DNA of 64,000 nt from Pseudo-nitzschia pungens (taxonomy: Eukaryota > Bacillariophyta > Bacillariophyceae > Bacillariales > Bacillariaceae), in contig CM074763.1 in the NCBI GenBank assembly GCA_037355855.1, forward strand, positions 1,054,001 through 1,118,000, given 5' to 3'. The position numbers and the translations under genes were made by a program. Below, piece by piece: positions 17,301-28,062 of this stretch. How positions within the stretch are numbered: position 1 is the stretch's first letter; every line of letters begins with the position of its first letter. The notes beneath the pieces are model-generated. The model was not told the DNA's origin and did no database searches. It saw nothing but the letters and a program-made list of their open reading frames with translations.

Positions 17301-20270
17301 TCAGTGACAAACGGGCCAGAACGCCTTCCACGGATCTTCCTCTGCGAGTAGTGCCAACAAGTCATCCTCTCCTCTCGTTGGATCGTTTAATGTCCCCAGT
17401 TCAGCCTTTTTGGACAAAGAACTATTGTCGATGGTCTGCCTCCTCGTGCTCCCAGTTGTCGTCACAGACTCGTTCAATATCGATGATGTGTGAGATTTTT
17501 GCAAGAGATCTTTGAGACTGGATTGGACAAGACGCTGCTGCTCAAAGGGCAGGGCATCCGGTACATATGTGTTGCAAAGAATAGCTGTTTGCAATATGGA
17601 ACGCAGTTTGGCGGCAACATCGATACCTATCGCATAGTTCACAGCAGGATCTCTGTACGCGCTCGAATGAGATTGATTTTCTACTCGCAACAGACCGGCC
17701 ACCCATGTCTGGTGCTCTGGTGTCCAGTAGTCCTCCGGATGACCGAGCATGCGGAGAATGGTCGCCCCAAGAATCGAAAATTCTTCCTCGGAAAGCCTTG
17801 TGTGAATGTCCCGGTCACCGCCGATGAGCGTTTCATCGTGGTGACCGTCGTTGAGGGCATGACGCAATGGTTTACGATTTACGACAACTCCCGGAACATG
17901 GATCTGGGTCAACCGAACCAGAAGATCCGTGGCGACAATCTGCCATCGTTCTGTATCGGTGTCGTCATCGTCGTCGTCGTTATCGTCCGTGTCCAGTTCG
18001 TTGCAGTGGTCACGGTCACTGGAACTCTCGGGACTGGTTCCGAGAGCGTCGACCTCCTCGAAAACGAACCGAGCCAGCGACCGCCAAAGGGTTCTCGAGA
18101 GGCCAGCAAATACTTTGGTGCCTTGGGTATCCCTTCCAAAACTCTGCGTACTCGCGCTGCGTCTGCGACTTGGGTTGTCTTCCATGATGGAAAAAAAGTT
18201 GGTGGTCATGGCAGCGTATTGCAAGGCCTTTTGGACTCTCTCCCCTTGCACGTTCTGCGTTGCAGGAGTGCGTTGATATCCATGGGGATTGCTACCATTG
18301 CTCTTGCAGTCCAGTTTTTCGGAAGCAAAACCTTCACCGTTTTCCTCATCATTGCTACCCAAGTCTATCGCATCACCATATCGGTACTTTGGTCGAACTT
18401 TCAGATTTGGTGGTTGCGGACGAAGAAGTTCAAGGGTTTCTTCGATCAATTCTAGTGCATACCTATCCAAGAGCCGAAGCAAGACTCGATGATCCCGATT
18501 GTCGTGGTTGTTATTGTAGTTATTGCTGTCGTTCCAAAATGCAGACGAATCCGACGATGCACGCTGTTCCGACCGCAACATCCACTCCCGCAAGGATGTC
18601 GGAGATGAGCTATCGGAAGCGGCATTGTCGTTGTTGTTGCTGCTGCTGCTGCTGCTACTGCTACTTTCGCCTCCACCGCTGCTTTTTTCAATCACCACGC
18701 ATTGAAGGGTTTCCAAGAGTGCATCGATAAAGATTCGCAGGGACAAGACGAGTTCCGGGAAGAGATTGGTGTTTCGCCGGGTTTTCATACCCGATGCCTT
18801 TGAATCTATCGAGGGTTTTGCAGAGGTAGGCAGCGATTGTGGCTGACGTTGCGGTAGCCAGGAAGGAGCTCCGATGGGGCCGGCTGTGGTAAGCAGCGTC
18901 CAGAATTCGAGAGAAACCCGCAAGGCACCGGCAACCTCGTTTTGGTAGTCGTCCGAGAAGAGCTTGACAACTTGATGTAGTCGTTCGTACGTCATTTCTC
19001 GATTGAGCCACGACAGGAGACTCTGTAGGAGTCCGCACTCGCTATCTTGCACGAAACATTGGGAAAGCGTCGATCCTTGGTGACGGTAGTGGTATTGTTG
19101 CTGCATTTGCACTTGCCTTTGCATCGACCATAATTTTCCCTCGATCAGGGATAGCACCCTAGAGAGGAGACGAGATATTTGCGCGTCTTCGAGCGTTGCC
19201 GTGGATGGAAAGCGTTCGGCGGCTAAGATTGCCAGGGAGCGATACATTTCGAAGATTCCGGGATCCTCCAGAGCAATCGAATCCTCATGGTTCGCAGGAA
19301 TGCAGGTCCCACCGCCTCGTTTCGCACTGTAGTCGTCATTGATTGAACTGTATGTGTTGGCATCGATGCTGATGCTATCGGAGTTATGCCCATGCCCATG
19401 CCCACGCCCACGCCCATGCCCATCCAAATCCGTCATGGTGGCGAGTTTTACCAGGTCGCTCGTAAACATTCGAAGAAGGAGCGAGGCATCGGGATTGCGA
19501 CTCCCATGATTGGGGTGTTTTTCTTTCTGCCCTTGGACCGAATCGTCGAAGTCGTGATCGAGAAGGCCCAGGAGATCCTCTCTGATCAGCAATTCTTGAA
19601 TGCTTCGCAGGCATCGGCGGAGATCAAAGCAGTGACGAGAGGACGCGTGGGAAGAATAGGGGTCCGTGTCTTCCACAAGAAATTCCGCGCTGACAGCTGT
19701 GCCGACCCGAATCCTTTCGAGCAGTGCGGGCAATTCTACGTCCACACACCGATGGAAATCAGCCAGGAGCTGACGAAGGGAATCCCACAACCCGCCTTCG
19801 TTGCCGCTCTGCTCGAAGGTTTCGCCACTTCTTTCTGAATCGCAATGGAGAAACTCACCGGGACTTGCAACAGGTAAATTGGCAGCAATCGTGTTCGCTC
19901 GAACAATCATCTCGTCGCGATCACAAGCAACGGTATGGCAACGATGATTCTCGTGATTCTCAATACTGCAGGATGGACCTGCTGTTGCCATTGTTCTTCT
20001 GCTTCTCGCTAATGGAATCGAGTCGAGTCGTTCGTGATCCGTAGGTACCATATTTGACCAAAGCGTTAGTGGAGTGACCAACAGCTGTGTGAACTTCTCC
20101 CTTTGCGTGAGAAGTGATCGGAAGGGGATCGTTGAGAGTGATTTGATTGAATATGGGAATCGCTCTGCATTGTTCCTCCTTCTTTCATTGTTTTGGTGGA
20201 TTTTTAAGAATGGAGTTGGATTCGAAATTCGAATCTGAGATTTTTTCGGCGCGAAAATCATGCTTCTCAT
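17301..20270 (-). CDS. Large hypothetical protein (989 aa)
   Basis: One open frame from an ATG at 20268-20270 to TGA at 17301-17303. An alternative start is the downstream ATG near 20052 (MVPTDHERL). The sequence is mostly alternating predicted helices and low-complexity linkers: a Gly/His-rich stretch (GHGRGRGHGHGH, about residues 283-294), a Ser/Asn run, and a (D)n acidic run. Helical blocks with regularly spaced Leu resemble armadillo/HEAT-type scaffolds, but I cannot name a family. There is no signal peptide or membrane segment. The C-terminus ends EEDPWKAFWPVCH. A frame this long in both complex and simple sequence is very likely a real gene. Confidence 0.75.
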   Translation of the reverse strand: MRSMIFAPKKSQIRISNPTPFLKIHQNNERRRNNAERFPYSIKSLSTIPFRSLLTQREKFTQLLVTPLTLWSNMVPTDHERLDSIPLARSRRTMATAGPSCSIENHENHRCHTVACDRDEMIVRANTIAANLPVASPGEFLHCDSERSGETFEQSGNEGGLWDSLRQLLADFHRCVDVELPALLERIRVGTAVSAEFLVEDTDPYSSHASSRHCFDLRRCLRSIQELLIREDLLGLLDHDFDDSVQGQKEKHPNHGSRNPDASLLLRMFTSDLVKLATMTDLDGHGRGRGHGHGHNSDSISIDANTYSSINDDYSAKRGGGTCIPANHEDSIALEDPGIFEMYRSLAILAAERFPSTATLEDAQISRLLSRVLSLIEGKLWSMQRQVQMQQQYHYRHQGSTLSQCFVQDSECGLLQSLLSWLNREMTYERLHQVVKLFSDDYQNEVAGALRVSLEFWTLLTTAGPIGAPSWLPQRQPQSLPTSAKPSIDSKASGMKTRRNTNLFPELVLSLRIFIDALLETLQCVVIEKSSGGGESSSSSSSSSNNNDNAASDSSSPTSLREWMLRSEQRASSDSSAFWNDSNNYNNNHDNRDHRVLLRLLDRYALELIEETLELLRPQPPNLKVRPKYRYGDAIDLGSNDEENGEGFASEKLDCKSNGSNPHGYQRTPATQNVQGERVQKALQYAAMTTNFFSIMEDNPSRRRSASTQSFGRDTQGTKVFAGLSRTLWRSLARFVFEEVDALGTSPESSSDRDHCNELDTDDNDDDDDDTDTERWQIVATDLLVRLTQIHVPGVVVNRKPLRHALNDGHHDETLIGGDRDIHTRLSEEEFSILGATILRMLGHPEDYWTPEHQTWVAGLLRVENQSHSSAYRDPAVNYAIGIDVAAKLRSILQTAILCNTYVPDALPFEQQRLVQSSLKDLLQKSHTSSILNESVTTTGSTRRQTIDNSSLSKKAELGTLNDPTRGEDDLLALLAEEDPWKAFWPVCH

Positions 20271-20740
20271 CTGGGACTCGACTTGTTTTTTTTTGGATCA
20301 TCGATTTCGATCCGTTCGTAATCTTACGGTATCTACAATCGATTTGTTCGATTTTTGAAATCATTTTTTAGTAGGAGTTCAAAAACAATGCACCACCACC
20401 ATGAGTCAAATCCTCCGATTGAAACTCGTACGGTACACTGATACATCATATTGAGAAACCTATCGACGATTCATACCCGCTGTAAAGGATATGTGAAATA
20501 CGGTATCGTCAGAGCAACACAATGCTTGTACCGGTAGCCATTCATAATTGTAGAAAATCAAATAGTACAGGGATGACAATTAGAATAGTAGCGAGTGTTC
20601 ACTACTAGTAGAATAGTTTTCATTCCGCAGCGGTTACAAGACGTAGATCTGGCATACTATAAATGCGGTTCGACGGAACATAATCACGGCAGGTAGGTTC
20701 TGTAAAATAACAGGTATTTCATTGCTTTTTGGCAGTCACC
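20271..20740. other. Intergenic, no gene recognised
   Basis: Spacer between the start of the 989-aa gene and the stop of the FAD monooxygenase gene, both on the - strand. AT-rich with TACGGTA words. No feature recognised. Confidence 0.5.
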
Positions 20741-22641
20741 TCACTTCCGTATTTTTGAATGCAACCCCAGCGAGTACTCCATGACGCGATTGAAAATGGG
20801 AGTCTTTATAAAATCCGGTGTGACACGCATCGCAGGCCGGATAATGCACCGGCTGATCCAACCGGCAAGGCTGCCCTCGGTCGGTTGGCCGAGTGCCTGA
20901 ACCACTTCCGAGCTTCGGAGCAAGCAAATCAAGTCGATGCAATCGCTGGTCGTGCCGATCCAACAGCTTTTTCCGCAGCAAATGGGGATTGAAGGCCAGC
21001 AGTTTAGATTGGTCCCGAGAGCGATCGGTGGCTCCGGCCGAGCCCTGGTCCAAACAACTAGCTAGGGAGTCCGCCATGTCAGCTGCCCCTTCCATACCAA
21101 ACGTAAATCCTTGGGCTAGAATCGGATCGACTGTCATAAATGAATCCCCCACGAATTGGATAACGGGCCCCTTGCCATGTGCCGGAACGGGCCTTTTGCG
21201 AATCCTGTGGACAACCCGGTTGAAATCTATAACCGGTTCGCAAGAATATTTGTGTGCCATGGCTCGGTCCATCAAAATCTCGTCCGCAGGAGTTGCCTCG
21301 ACCAGCTGGCGAATAGGATCGTGCCAGTCTCCGAAAGCATCCAACAGCATCGCTTTTCGTTTCGTGGCGTCGGTTTCAGACGAGATTCTTTCATCATCTG
21401 TAGTAATGAACCATGTATGGAGTTCTTCCTTCTTGCCACCGGCCGACGGGAATTCCATTGGAACAGTAGCAAATCTCATAGCTCCTAGACTCTCCCCAGG
21501 TCTGAAACGCCTCTTCCAGCCCTTCCACTTCGTCTCGTGTCACCGGAGAATTCCCGCGGAATACATGGTACTTTCGATCCTGCGTGCCTGTAGCTTCGGC
21601 GTGGTTTCTCATATTCCAGCTTTCTTCGAGACTTTCGTTGTCGCTGCTTCTGCCGTCGGGTAGATCCAGGGGTCCATCGGATTCATTCCCCATGGCCCCG
21701 GTTCCGAGGAAACGCCGCCTTCTCTTAGCAACGTGACCGCCATAGATCTTTCGGATTACGGAATTCATCCCGTCGGCAGCAACTATCAAATGATAGTCGC
21801 GTTCGGTCTTTTGGGATGAAGTCTCTGGTCCGTTTTCCTGAACCAGAAGGGGTGCGGACCAAGGTTCGGGTGAATCTTCTGCTATGGAGTGAATTTTACC
21901 GTGTGGTCCTGTGTGCAAAGCGACGTTCCCTAGCTGGATCTCGTGGTGAACGCCTTTTTGAAGCGCTCCGATCATATCCGATTCTCTCAGAAAGAGAAAA
22001 TCGGGAGTGTGGTCTCCCTCCAAATTCGATTCGGCGAGCCAATCACCACGGGGAGACCGGAACCCAACTCGTTCGGAAAGCGTGCCCTTTTTGAGCATGT
22101 CATCGAAAACAATCTGATGCGAATCAACGTCCTTCGAATCTCGAAATGCGTACAAAGCCGTGCTCCATATTCCGACTCCGATTGGAGAGGGCTGTCGTTC
22201 CCCGGTGTCGTAAATGTCGATAGGCGCACCAATCAATCCGGCGGTTACCAACGGTGCCAAATGAAGGGCCGTGGAGAGTCCTGCTGCCCCTCCTCCGACG
22301 ACCGCTACCCGCAACCGTTCACCCGATGATTTGCTCCCGTCTGCACAAGTACTACCGACGGAGAAGCATCGATACTGGCATTGACATTCACCGCTCACAC
22401 GACGGAGACTGACGAAGGAAGACAAGACTGCTGACTTCCTCTGTCTAGCCAAGCTTCGTCGAGAAATATTACAGCCCCAGCGGAATGACTTGCATTTTCT
22501 GTTCGCTTCGTAAAAAGAATCAGATTGATTCCTCAACTGCCGGTCTTGTGGGGATTGTTTCAATAGACTACCGGTGCATTGCAGATAACGGTGAAGCGCC
22601 TTCCATCCGCAGTTTCGAGAAAGGAGTGAGTCGTTTGACAC
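20741..22641 (-). CDS. FAD-dependent monooxygenase (zeaxanthin-epoxidase/UbiH-like), two frame breaks, start unresolved
   Basis: Near 22300 the protein shows the Rossmann dinucleotide motif VAVVGGGAAGLSTALHL. Then come YHLIVAADGMNSVIRK (the DG motif) and VQFVGDSFMTVDPILAQG, a variant of the GD...P..GQG flavin-binding motif. The C-terminus is ALGQPTEG...MRVTPDFIKTPIF. This is the class A flavoprotein hydroxylase fold, which uses FAD and NAD(P)H to insert oxygen into an aromatic or isoprenoid substrate. Continuity needs two one-base corrections: one extra base in a C4 run (21494-21497) and one at 20930. The only N-terminal frame upstream starts at a GTG (22641), with no in-frame ATG before the FAD motif, so an upstream exon is missing or damaged. 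Either a decaying gene or local sequence errors. Confidence 0.7.
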
Positions 22642-23327
22642 TTGGATACGGGGGACTACGGTAAGATTACGGTAAGACGTTTTGCATTGATTTTTGATTT
22701 TGATTGAAGTATTACTTCGTACCTGTAACTAAGGTTTTCTTACTTGCTTTCTTGGAGTTCGCTTTCCGCAGAGACTGATGAAGATGGTGAATAGAACCTC
22801 AATGAATGAATCTCAATCAATCATGCATACCTGTACCGGTAGGGGTGCATGACAATTTCTTCTTTCATTCAACATTTTATCTGTGTCAAAAAAAAAATGA
22901 TGTAGCGATAAAGCTGACTGTAGATAAACCTTACTCTACCGGGTATATAATATATGTATGAATGAAATTTGAGCTCTCATGGCTACGACCTACGATTACG
23001 CGTATCGTAATGTACATAATTACCGTACCGTACGGTAGATATCCATCATCCATCGTAAGTTGCGGGATGAATCTCAATCGATTTTTAATTTTTAATCAAG
23101 AGATTGACGATCCGTAAGGTTACGGTAAATCTTTTAACCTTACCGGTACCTTCTAAGATGGACAATGGATTACCAAAAACATCATAGGCAAAACGTTCTG
23201 AATACTTACAACGTTGAGCATTAGTTCCCACTTCTAAGTTCCAAATCAGTTCGAGAGGTCATTGTACCGATGCGTTTCTTCTCAAGTCAAATATTTCGGC
23301 AACATGTATCCACAGACAGTTTCAACG
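22642..23327. other. Intergenic between divergent genes
   Basis: Presumed two-way promoter region. It is dense in GGTACC/TACCGTACGGTA-type self-complementary words (e.g. 23020-23038, 23115-23155). A possible missing first exon of the FAD gene may lie here, but I could not define it. Confidence 0.4.
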
Positions 23328-24128
23328 ATGAAGGCCAGTCGCTCTAACTTGGTTTTGGCATTCGTTGCCTTCCTGCTATGCGTTGTGGATTGTGTGGACT
23401 CTCATAGTTCTTCTAATAAGCATGCAGCACACGAGGAAGGCAAAAAGAAAATGGAGTGTGGCAAAGGTGTCGCACTGTGCGGTGTCCTTACCCTTGAAAC
23501 AGGATACGGTAAAAACTTTTACCACCGTAAGAACAAGTTACGCTTCTGTGTCGTTTTGTTGTTTCTGCGGTGTCAATTCGATCCTGTACCACAGCTTTTA
23601 ATGATTTTCTCATTTGATGTTTGGCTTTTTGCCCAACCTATTTCAACAGACTCTGCCCCAAGCGTTCACGGTCTATGGCCACAAGTCGACGAGTACGGTA
23701 CCAGTCAGTGCATAAAACCCAAAGATGAATCCGATCCAAAGAAGATTTACAAATGTTACATCGAGGATGATCATGATGCAAGGCACGAGTTGCATTTCGA
23801 ATCTCATGAGTGGGAACATCATGGTAGGTGTGCTGGTGTATCAAACGCTGATGAATTCTTTACATTGGTGTGCAATCTTTCAAAAGACCCACTTGCTGTC
23901 ATGACTAAGGTTCGTGAAGAAAATCCATCAGAAGAAGTACCACTCGAAAATTTTGCTGAGGCGCTAAAATCAGGAGGGTGGCCGGTGTACAGTATCGACG
24001 AGTATAATAAGCAGATCCAATTAAGCGCTTGTGCTTCGGAGCGTGGCGATTGGAAGCTTGTAAACGTTACCGACTTCGTAAAATTTTGCGGATCTGAGTC
24101 GAATTCAAACGCAGCACTGTCAAAATGA
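23328..24128 (+). CDS. Secreted RNase T2 family ribonuclease, two exons
   Basis: Start chosen at ATG 23328 (MKASRSNLV), which gives a clean signal peptide (LVLAFVAFLLCVVDCVDS). RNase T2 enzymes cut single-stranded RNA through a 2',3'-cyclic intermediate. Both catalytic segments are visible: CAS I as SVHGLWPQ and CAS II as SHEWEHHGRC, each with its catalytic His, plus paired cysteines (SQC...YKC...CAG...LVC). A 141-nt intron (23509-23649; GTAAAA donor, TTTCAACAG acceptor) is proposed because splicing brings CGVLTLETGYD next to SAPSVHGLWPQ, as family spacing requires. Since 141 is a multiple of three without a stop, the unspliced message is also open. Spliced length is 219 aa. Likely vacuolar or extracellular, for RNA turnover or phosphate scavenging. 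Confidence 0.85.
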   Translation: MKASRSNLVLAFVAFLLCVVDCVDSHSSSNKHAAHEEGKKKMECGKGVALCGVLTLETGYGKNFYHRKNKLRFCVVLLFLRCQFDPVPQLLMIFSFDVWLFAQPISTDSAPSVHGLWPQVDEYGTSQCIKPKDESDPKKIYKCYIEDDHDARHELHFESHEWEHHGRCAGVSNADEFFTLVCNLSKDPLAVMTKVREENPSEEVPLENFAEALKSGGWPVYSIDEYNKQIQLSACASERGDWKLVNVTDFVKFCGSESNSNAALSK

Positions 24129-24470
24129 AAAATGGATCCAACAATTTCTTGTTGATGCAATACATAAGTAATATAACACTACCGTTTCAAATGGCGAGGT
24201 AGAAGGGATTCCAGTCACTCTTTCATTAGTACGGTTAAAAAAATATGTATTGGAACAAACTTTCATTTCCACTGATATAATTTAATGCAATCTGAGGTGC
24301 TCCCCCAAACTCGTTTGAGAAACGAAATCGACCTATCAAGTTCAACTCAATCAAATGCTAAAATCGTTCACTGCCAAGTGCAATTCAGTTTTCTGTCTTA
24401 ACTGATATCTTCAGGCAATCAAACCACAAATAAGGATAAATCGGACAGAGCCGAGTTGACATCAGAACAA
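24129..24470. other. Intergenic between convergent genes
   Basis: AT-rich spacer holding the 3' ends of the RNase T2 and vWA genes. Nothing else seen. Confidence 0.5.
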
Positions 24471-25894
24471 TCATGGATCGATTAGCCTCAAATGCCGAAC
24501 ATATTCCTGAACTTGAGGAATTTGTTTCGCGACAGGAGCACTCAAGAATTGATGGTAGTCCCATCGAGTGTTTCGCTTCAGTTGATCCATGGCATTGTAA
24601 ACGGGGCGTTGCCTTTGACTTCTTGTGAAACAATCAAAATAATGTTTATACGTCGCATCGTTGTGTTGGATCCCGAGTAGATTATCAAGAGTCATCTTCG
24701 TCATGGGTACACTTTCGTCCATGGCATCCAGATCGTCGGGATTCATCGCAGCCACCAACTGGCAAATCAGCCAAAACCCACGAGTGTATGGCAAAGCCTC
24801 GCCCTGATCTTTCAAAACTTCTCGCGCTTCGTCGCCAAAGTCATCCGATTCGGAACAGAAAAGAGCGACTTCTTCGCACTCTTTCATCCATTCTACAGCT
24901 TCGTCCTCGTTCGTACAACTGAGAAATGTCACAGGATTCAATTCAGGGTCCGGACGATTCTTTACGATATTCACAATCTCCTTGATTGCCATTGCACCCC
25001 CGTTTGGCAGACCGTCTCCAAAGAAATAGCGCGCAATACTAACACCTTGTCCTCTCAAAAAACTTTCTTGGAGTTTTTCGAGTGCCGGAGTTGTTCCACC
25101 CGGTCCTCGGGAAAATTGAATATCGATTTGATCCATAGCTCCTACTAGGAATTCTTTCGGTGACATGCCGTTGCGCTTTAATGCAATACGGTCCTTGCGA
25201 TTCAAAAATTCGATTCCTATTTGTTGAAAGGGGATGTAGGCTAGAATTTCAATCATTTCCTTCAATCGTTGGTGTGCCTCCTCCCAGCGAGAGTTGTAGG
25301 CCCTTGTGTGAGGGTTTATGGTATCGGAATTCATCTGCATGCTTCCACTGTCATCGACAATGAATTCTAAACTGGCATATTCGCTCAGCATGATTACTAT
25401 TTATGTTGCATTATTTAATCGAGGAAGGGGTCATTGCAAGAACAAAAGGGATCCAGTACAGAAATGGAGATGTGAACCACCGTAAAGTTTAACAATACAA
25501 TCACTTTGGTTTTCAATTTATACGATGAAATACACGAGGACAACTTACGCTTGTTCATGAGTCCCATGGGCACTTCAAACTTTCCGAGCACAGCTCCCAA
25601 TTGATCAACCATTTCATCGGGTTGCATTCCTGCCTCCAAACTAATTTCGGCTTCCTGCATCATTTCGATGGTGGCATCTGTGGATTCGGCAAGGGGGATG
25701 TCGGTCCCAAGATCTTCGTTTAATTGCATATGATCTTCCATGTTGGATACCACCGGCAAAGTGTTTGGGTTGGATACGGCTGCAGCGACCGGTAACGCTC
25801 CTGATGCTGCTTGTTGTTGCTGTTTCCACTGCTTGTAAGCAGGATTCATTTTCATTACTCCATTGATTTTGATATACTTTTTGGGTGGAGACAT
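24471..25894 (-). CDS. von Willebrand factor A domain protein, two exons (423 aa)
   Basis: Exon 1 is 25894-25549 (MSPPKKYIKING) and exon 2 25396-24471. The 152-nt intron has a GTAAGT donor and an AATAG acceptor, joining in phase 1 so that GLMNK continues into LIMLSEYASLEF. The vWA metal site (MIDAS) is plain: FIVDDSGSM, with DxSxS at residues 130-134. A second conserved segment, RGPGGTTPALEKL, supplies the MIDAS threonine. The N-terminal 115 residues are Gln/Ala-rich and then acidic, without a recognised domain, and there is no signal peptide, so it is probably an intracellular Mg-dependent protein-interaction protein. Partner unknown. Confidence 0.85.
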
Positions 25895-25969
25895 GGTGGG
25901 TGTTTTGGTTTTTGTTAGGATTGGTAGTTGTTGTTCGTGTTTTTGTTTGCTTCTTGTCCTCTCTTCGTC

Positions 25970-26173
25970 GGTTGCTTGATTTAAGGTGTAGTTTGCTGAT
26001 CTCCGTTGTTATTGTTATTAATATTGATACTTGTGTTGTTGTTGTTGTTGTTGTTGCTCGTACTAATGGTTGCTTGATTTAAAAGGTGTAGGTTGCCTGA
26101 TCTCCGTTGTTATTGTTATTGTTATTGTTATTGCTGTTGTTGTTGTTGTTGTTGTTGTTGTCGTTGCTCGTAC
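25970..26173 (+). repeat. Imperfect tandem duplication carrying GTT microsatellites
   Basis: Two units, each running GGTTGCTTGATTTAA...GATCTCCGTTGTTATTG...(GTT)n...GCTCGTAC, at 25970-26063 and 26068-26173. They differ mainly in the lengths of the GTT/ATT runs. Confidence 0.75.
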
Positions 26174-27539
26174 GGTAACCTTAACTTACTAACAACAATC
26201 TTGAACTGAATTCTGTTTTGATTCGATCTGAGACAGTAAGTTGGTCACGTGCAATAATACTTACAGTAAGATTTTACGGTAACTACGATAAAAGCGCCTT
26301 CAAAGGAGGCTGTGGGGGCAGACAGGTGACAGACAGGTGACACAGAGCCTGGATCCCAACAATCTCCGTGTTCGATTCTTGCGAAGAATTATTACCCTCG
26401 CACTATGAGCTACATACTAGTACAAGTAGCCAAGTAGAGGTAAAAACAGATGTCGAAGGGAAAATCGACGGGGTTATCAGGTTTTGCCAAAATTTAAGCG
26501 AGCCAGCCTTGTCGAGAATAGCAAAATGATGAAAAAATATCAATGTACCAAGTTTAACCCGGGGACAGCTGATGGGAGTTCTGTAGTAAGTAATTTACTT
26601 GTACCGGTAATTACTCGTAAAATAATTTTTTCTTCGATACTCCGCAACAAGATTGATTCATTCATGCTTTTCTCGAACGATTACTACGAGTACTTGAACG
26701 TAAGATCTTACACGACTAATACTTTGAGACTAGAGACAGTCGTGTACGATGAACAACTGTTCCCAACTGTTCCTAATTTAAAATATTTTTTCCTCCCAAT
26801 CCAACGTCTAAGTAAGGTTAACCTTAGGAAATGGTTGGTGAATTGTCTCCTTCGCGCTAGAGAAAGTATCAAACTACCGGTACTGTGCAACGGCTAGAAC
26901 AAAATACGTAGTAGTTCGCATTATTGAGAACAAAACTGCATGTTTTTCATTTTTTTACGACCTCTCTCCTCCTTGTCCAGGCTGTTAATCAGGGCCCAGA
27001 TTCAGAAACAGTTTTTTGTTGATCTTTATTATCCGTCCCATGAGAAAATCTCTGTCTCAGTTACTAGGTACGATTGTTTTTATTCTCAATCAATCAACAG
27101 CACCACAGTAATTATCAAAATGGAGAAATCACATCATATTTTTGTTCAAAGGTTTCTGCACCAAATTAAAATATCAGCACCAAAAAAATAGAAATGTTGG
27201 TGGTTTCTGAAAAACCAAATCAGCTATTTGTTCTCTGGGCGTACTACTAGCAACAGCAGTAGTAGTACTAGCATGTTTCATTTCAGGAGACTTGAGTTTT
27301 TTCATGAATGGTTGTGGTTCTTCCTAGAATCATTTGGAAATTCAGTCAATGCACAACAACAACTAATCAAAATTCAAAAGTTGAAAGCCGTTCAAACAGT
27401 AACTTACTTTTTCAGAGTTTCAAATACCTACCGTAGTACTGTGACGCAACAGTATCTGGGCAAAGTTTGATTCTTGTATTCATACCTAGTCCCATAGGAA
27501 TTGTACAGTCTACCGTATTCAGTATTCGCCCAGTGAACG

Positions 27540-27644
27540 TACTACGGAATTCCTATCAGCTGTCCCCCGGCTTCCGTAGAAACAAGTAGTTGGGGATGTA
27601 GTAGAACCTCAAACCGGGGGACAGCTGAGAGGAATTTTGTAGTA
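27540..27644. repeat. Short inverted-repeat element (31-bp arms)
   Basis: Left arm 27540-27570 and right arm 27614-27644 match as reverse complements at 28 of 31 positions, around a 43-nt centre. The arm begins CCGGGGGACAGCTGA when read from the centre outwards. Single arm-like copies occur at 26559-26589 and 37974-38000. This fits a tiny non-autonomous foldback or MITE-type repeat; no target duplication was clear. Confidence 0.55.
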
Positions 27645-27844
27645 TTCCATATGGTACAGATACGCTAGGTAAGAACCAACATCATGCCAACAATGATAAG
27701 AATAAACTACCGTACAAATACAAATACGTAAGATACCGCAACCTTACTGTAAGCTTACGGTACCCGTGAAAAACTAAAATGAATCACGTCGGAGTGACAG
27801 ATTGTTGCCTCACTATCTGACCAAATACCTCCTCCCAGTAATGG

Positions 27845-27849
27845 AAACC
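27845..27849. repeat. Gypsy target-site duplication, left copy (AAACC)
   Basis: AAACC directly precedes the left LTR and is repeated at 33698-33702 directly after the right LTR. Confidence 0.95.
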
Positions 27850-28038
27850 TGCCATACCCCGGGTCTACTAGTGATTAGAATAGTAGTGATATGCAAATTG
27901 TGAGCTCTATCGGTTAGTCTATCTGCTACAGTTCTAAGAGCCTTCCGAGTCAGCGATTCTGTCGACTCGCCGATTGTTTTTATCCTTATCCTTAATCCAG
28001 TCCCGAGTAGACTCGTGACTGTCTTCTGGTGCACGGCA
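27850..28038 (-). repeat. Gypsy 3' LTR (189 bp)
   Basis: On the - strand it begins TGCCGTGCACCAG and ends GGGTATGGCA. The purine-rich ATGGAGGAGCA directly upstream (28039-28049, read on the - strand) is the likely polypurine tract. Confidence 0.95.
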
Positions 28039-28062
28039 TGCTCCTCCATGGTACTGTAACAA

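Larger units (their letters stand above)
25895..27762. other. Gene-poor repeat-rich spacer
   Basis: No supported gene. It contains an imperfect tandem duplication of about 95-105 bp (25970-26063 and 26068-26173), each copy ending in a (GTT)n run and GCTCGTAC. A short doubling of GACAGGTGACA lies at 26325-26343. Copies of the dispersed word described separately occur at 26559-26589 and 27540-27644. The frame at 26484-26897 has no family resemblance. Confidence 0.6.

Noticed and set aside
26360..26395. TGTTCGATTC sequence resembling a tRNA T-loop
   Set aside because: Flanking bases do not form the 5-bp T stem and no acceptor, D or anticodon arms could be built.
26484..26897. 137-codon frame on the + strand
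   Set aside because: Starts at a non-ATG codon, no family resemblance, lies in repeat-rich spacer and overlaps a copy of the dispersed word.
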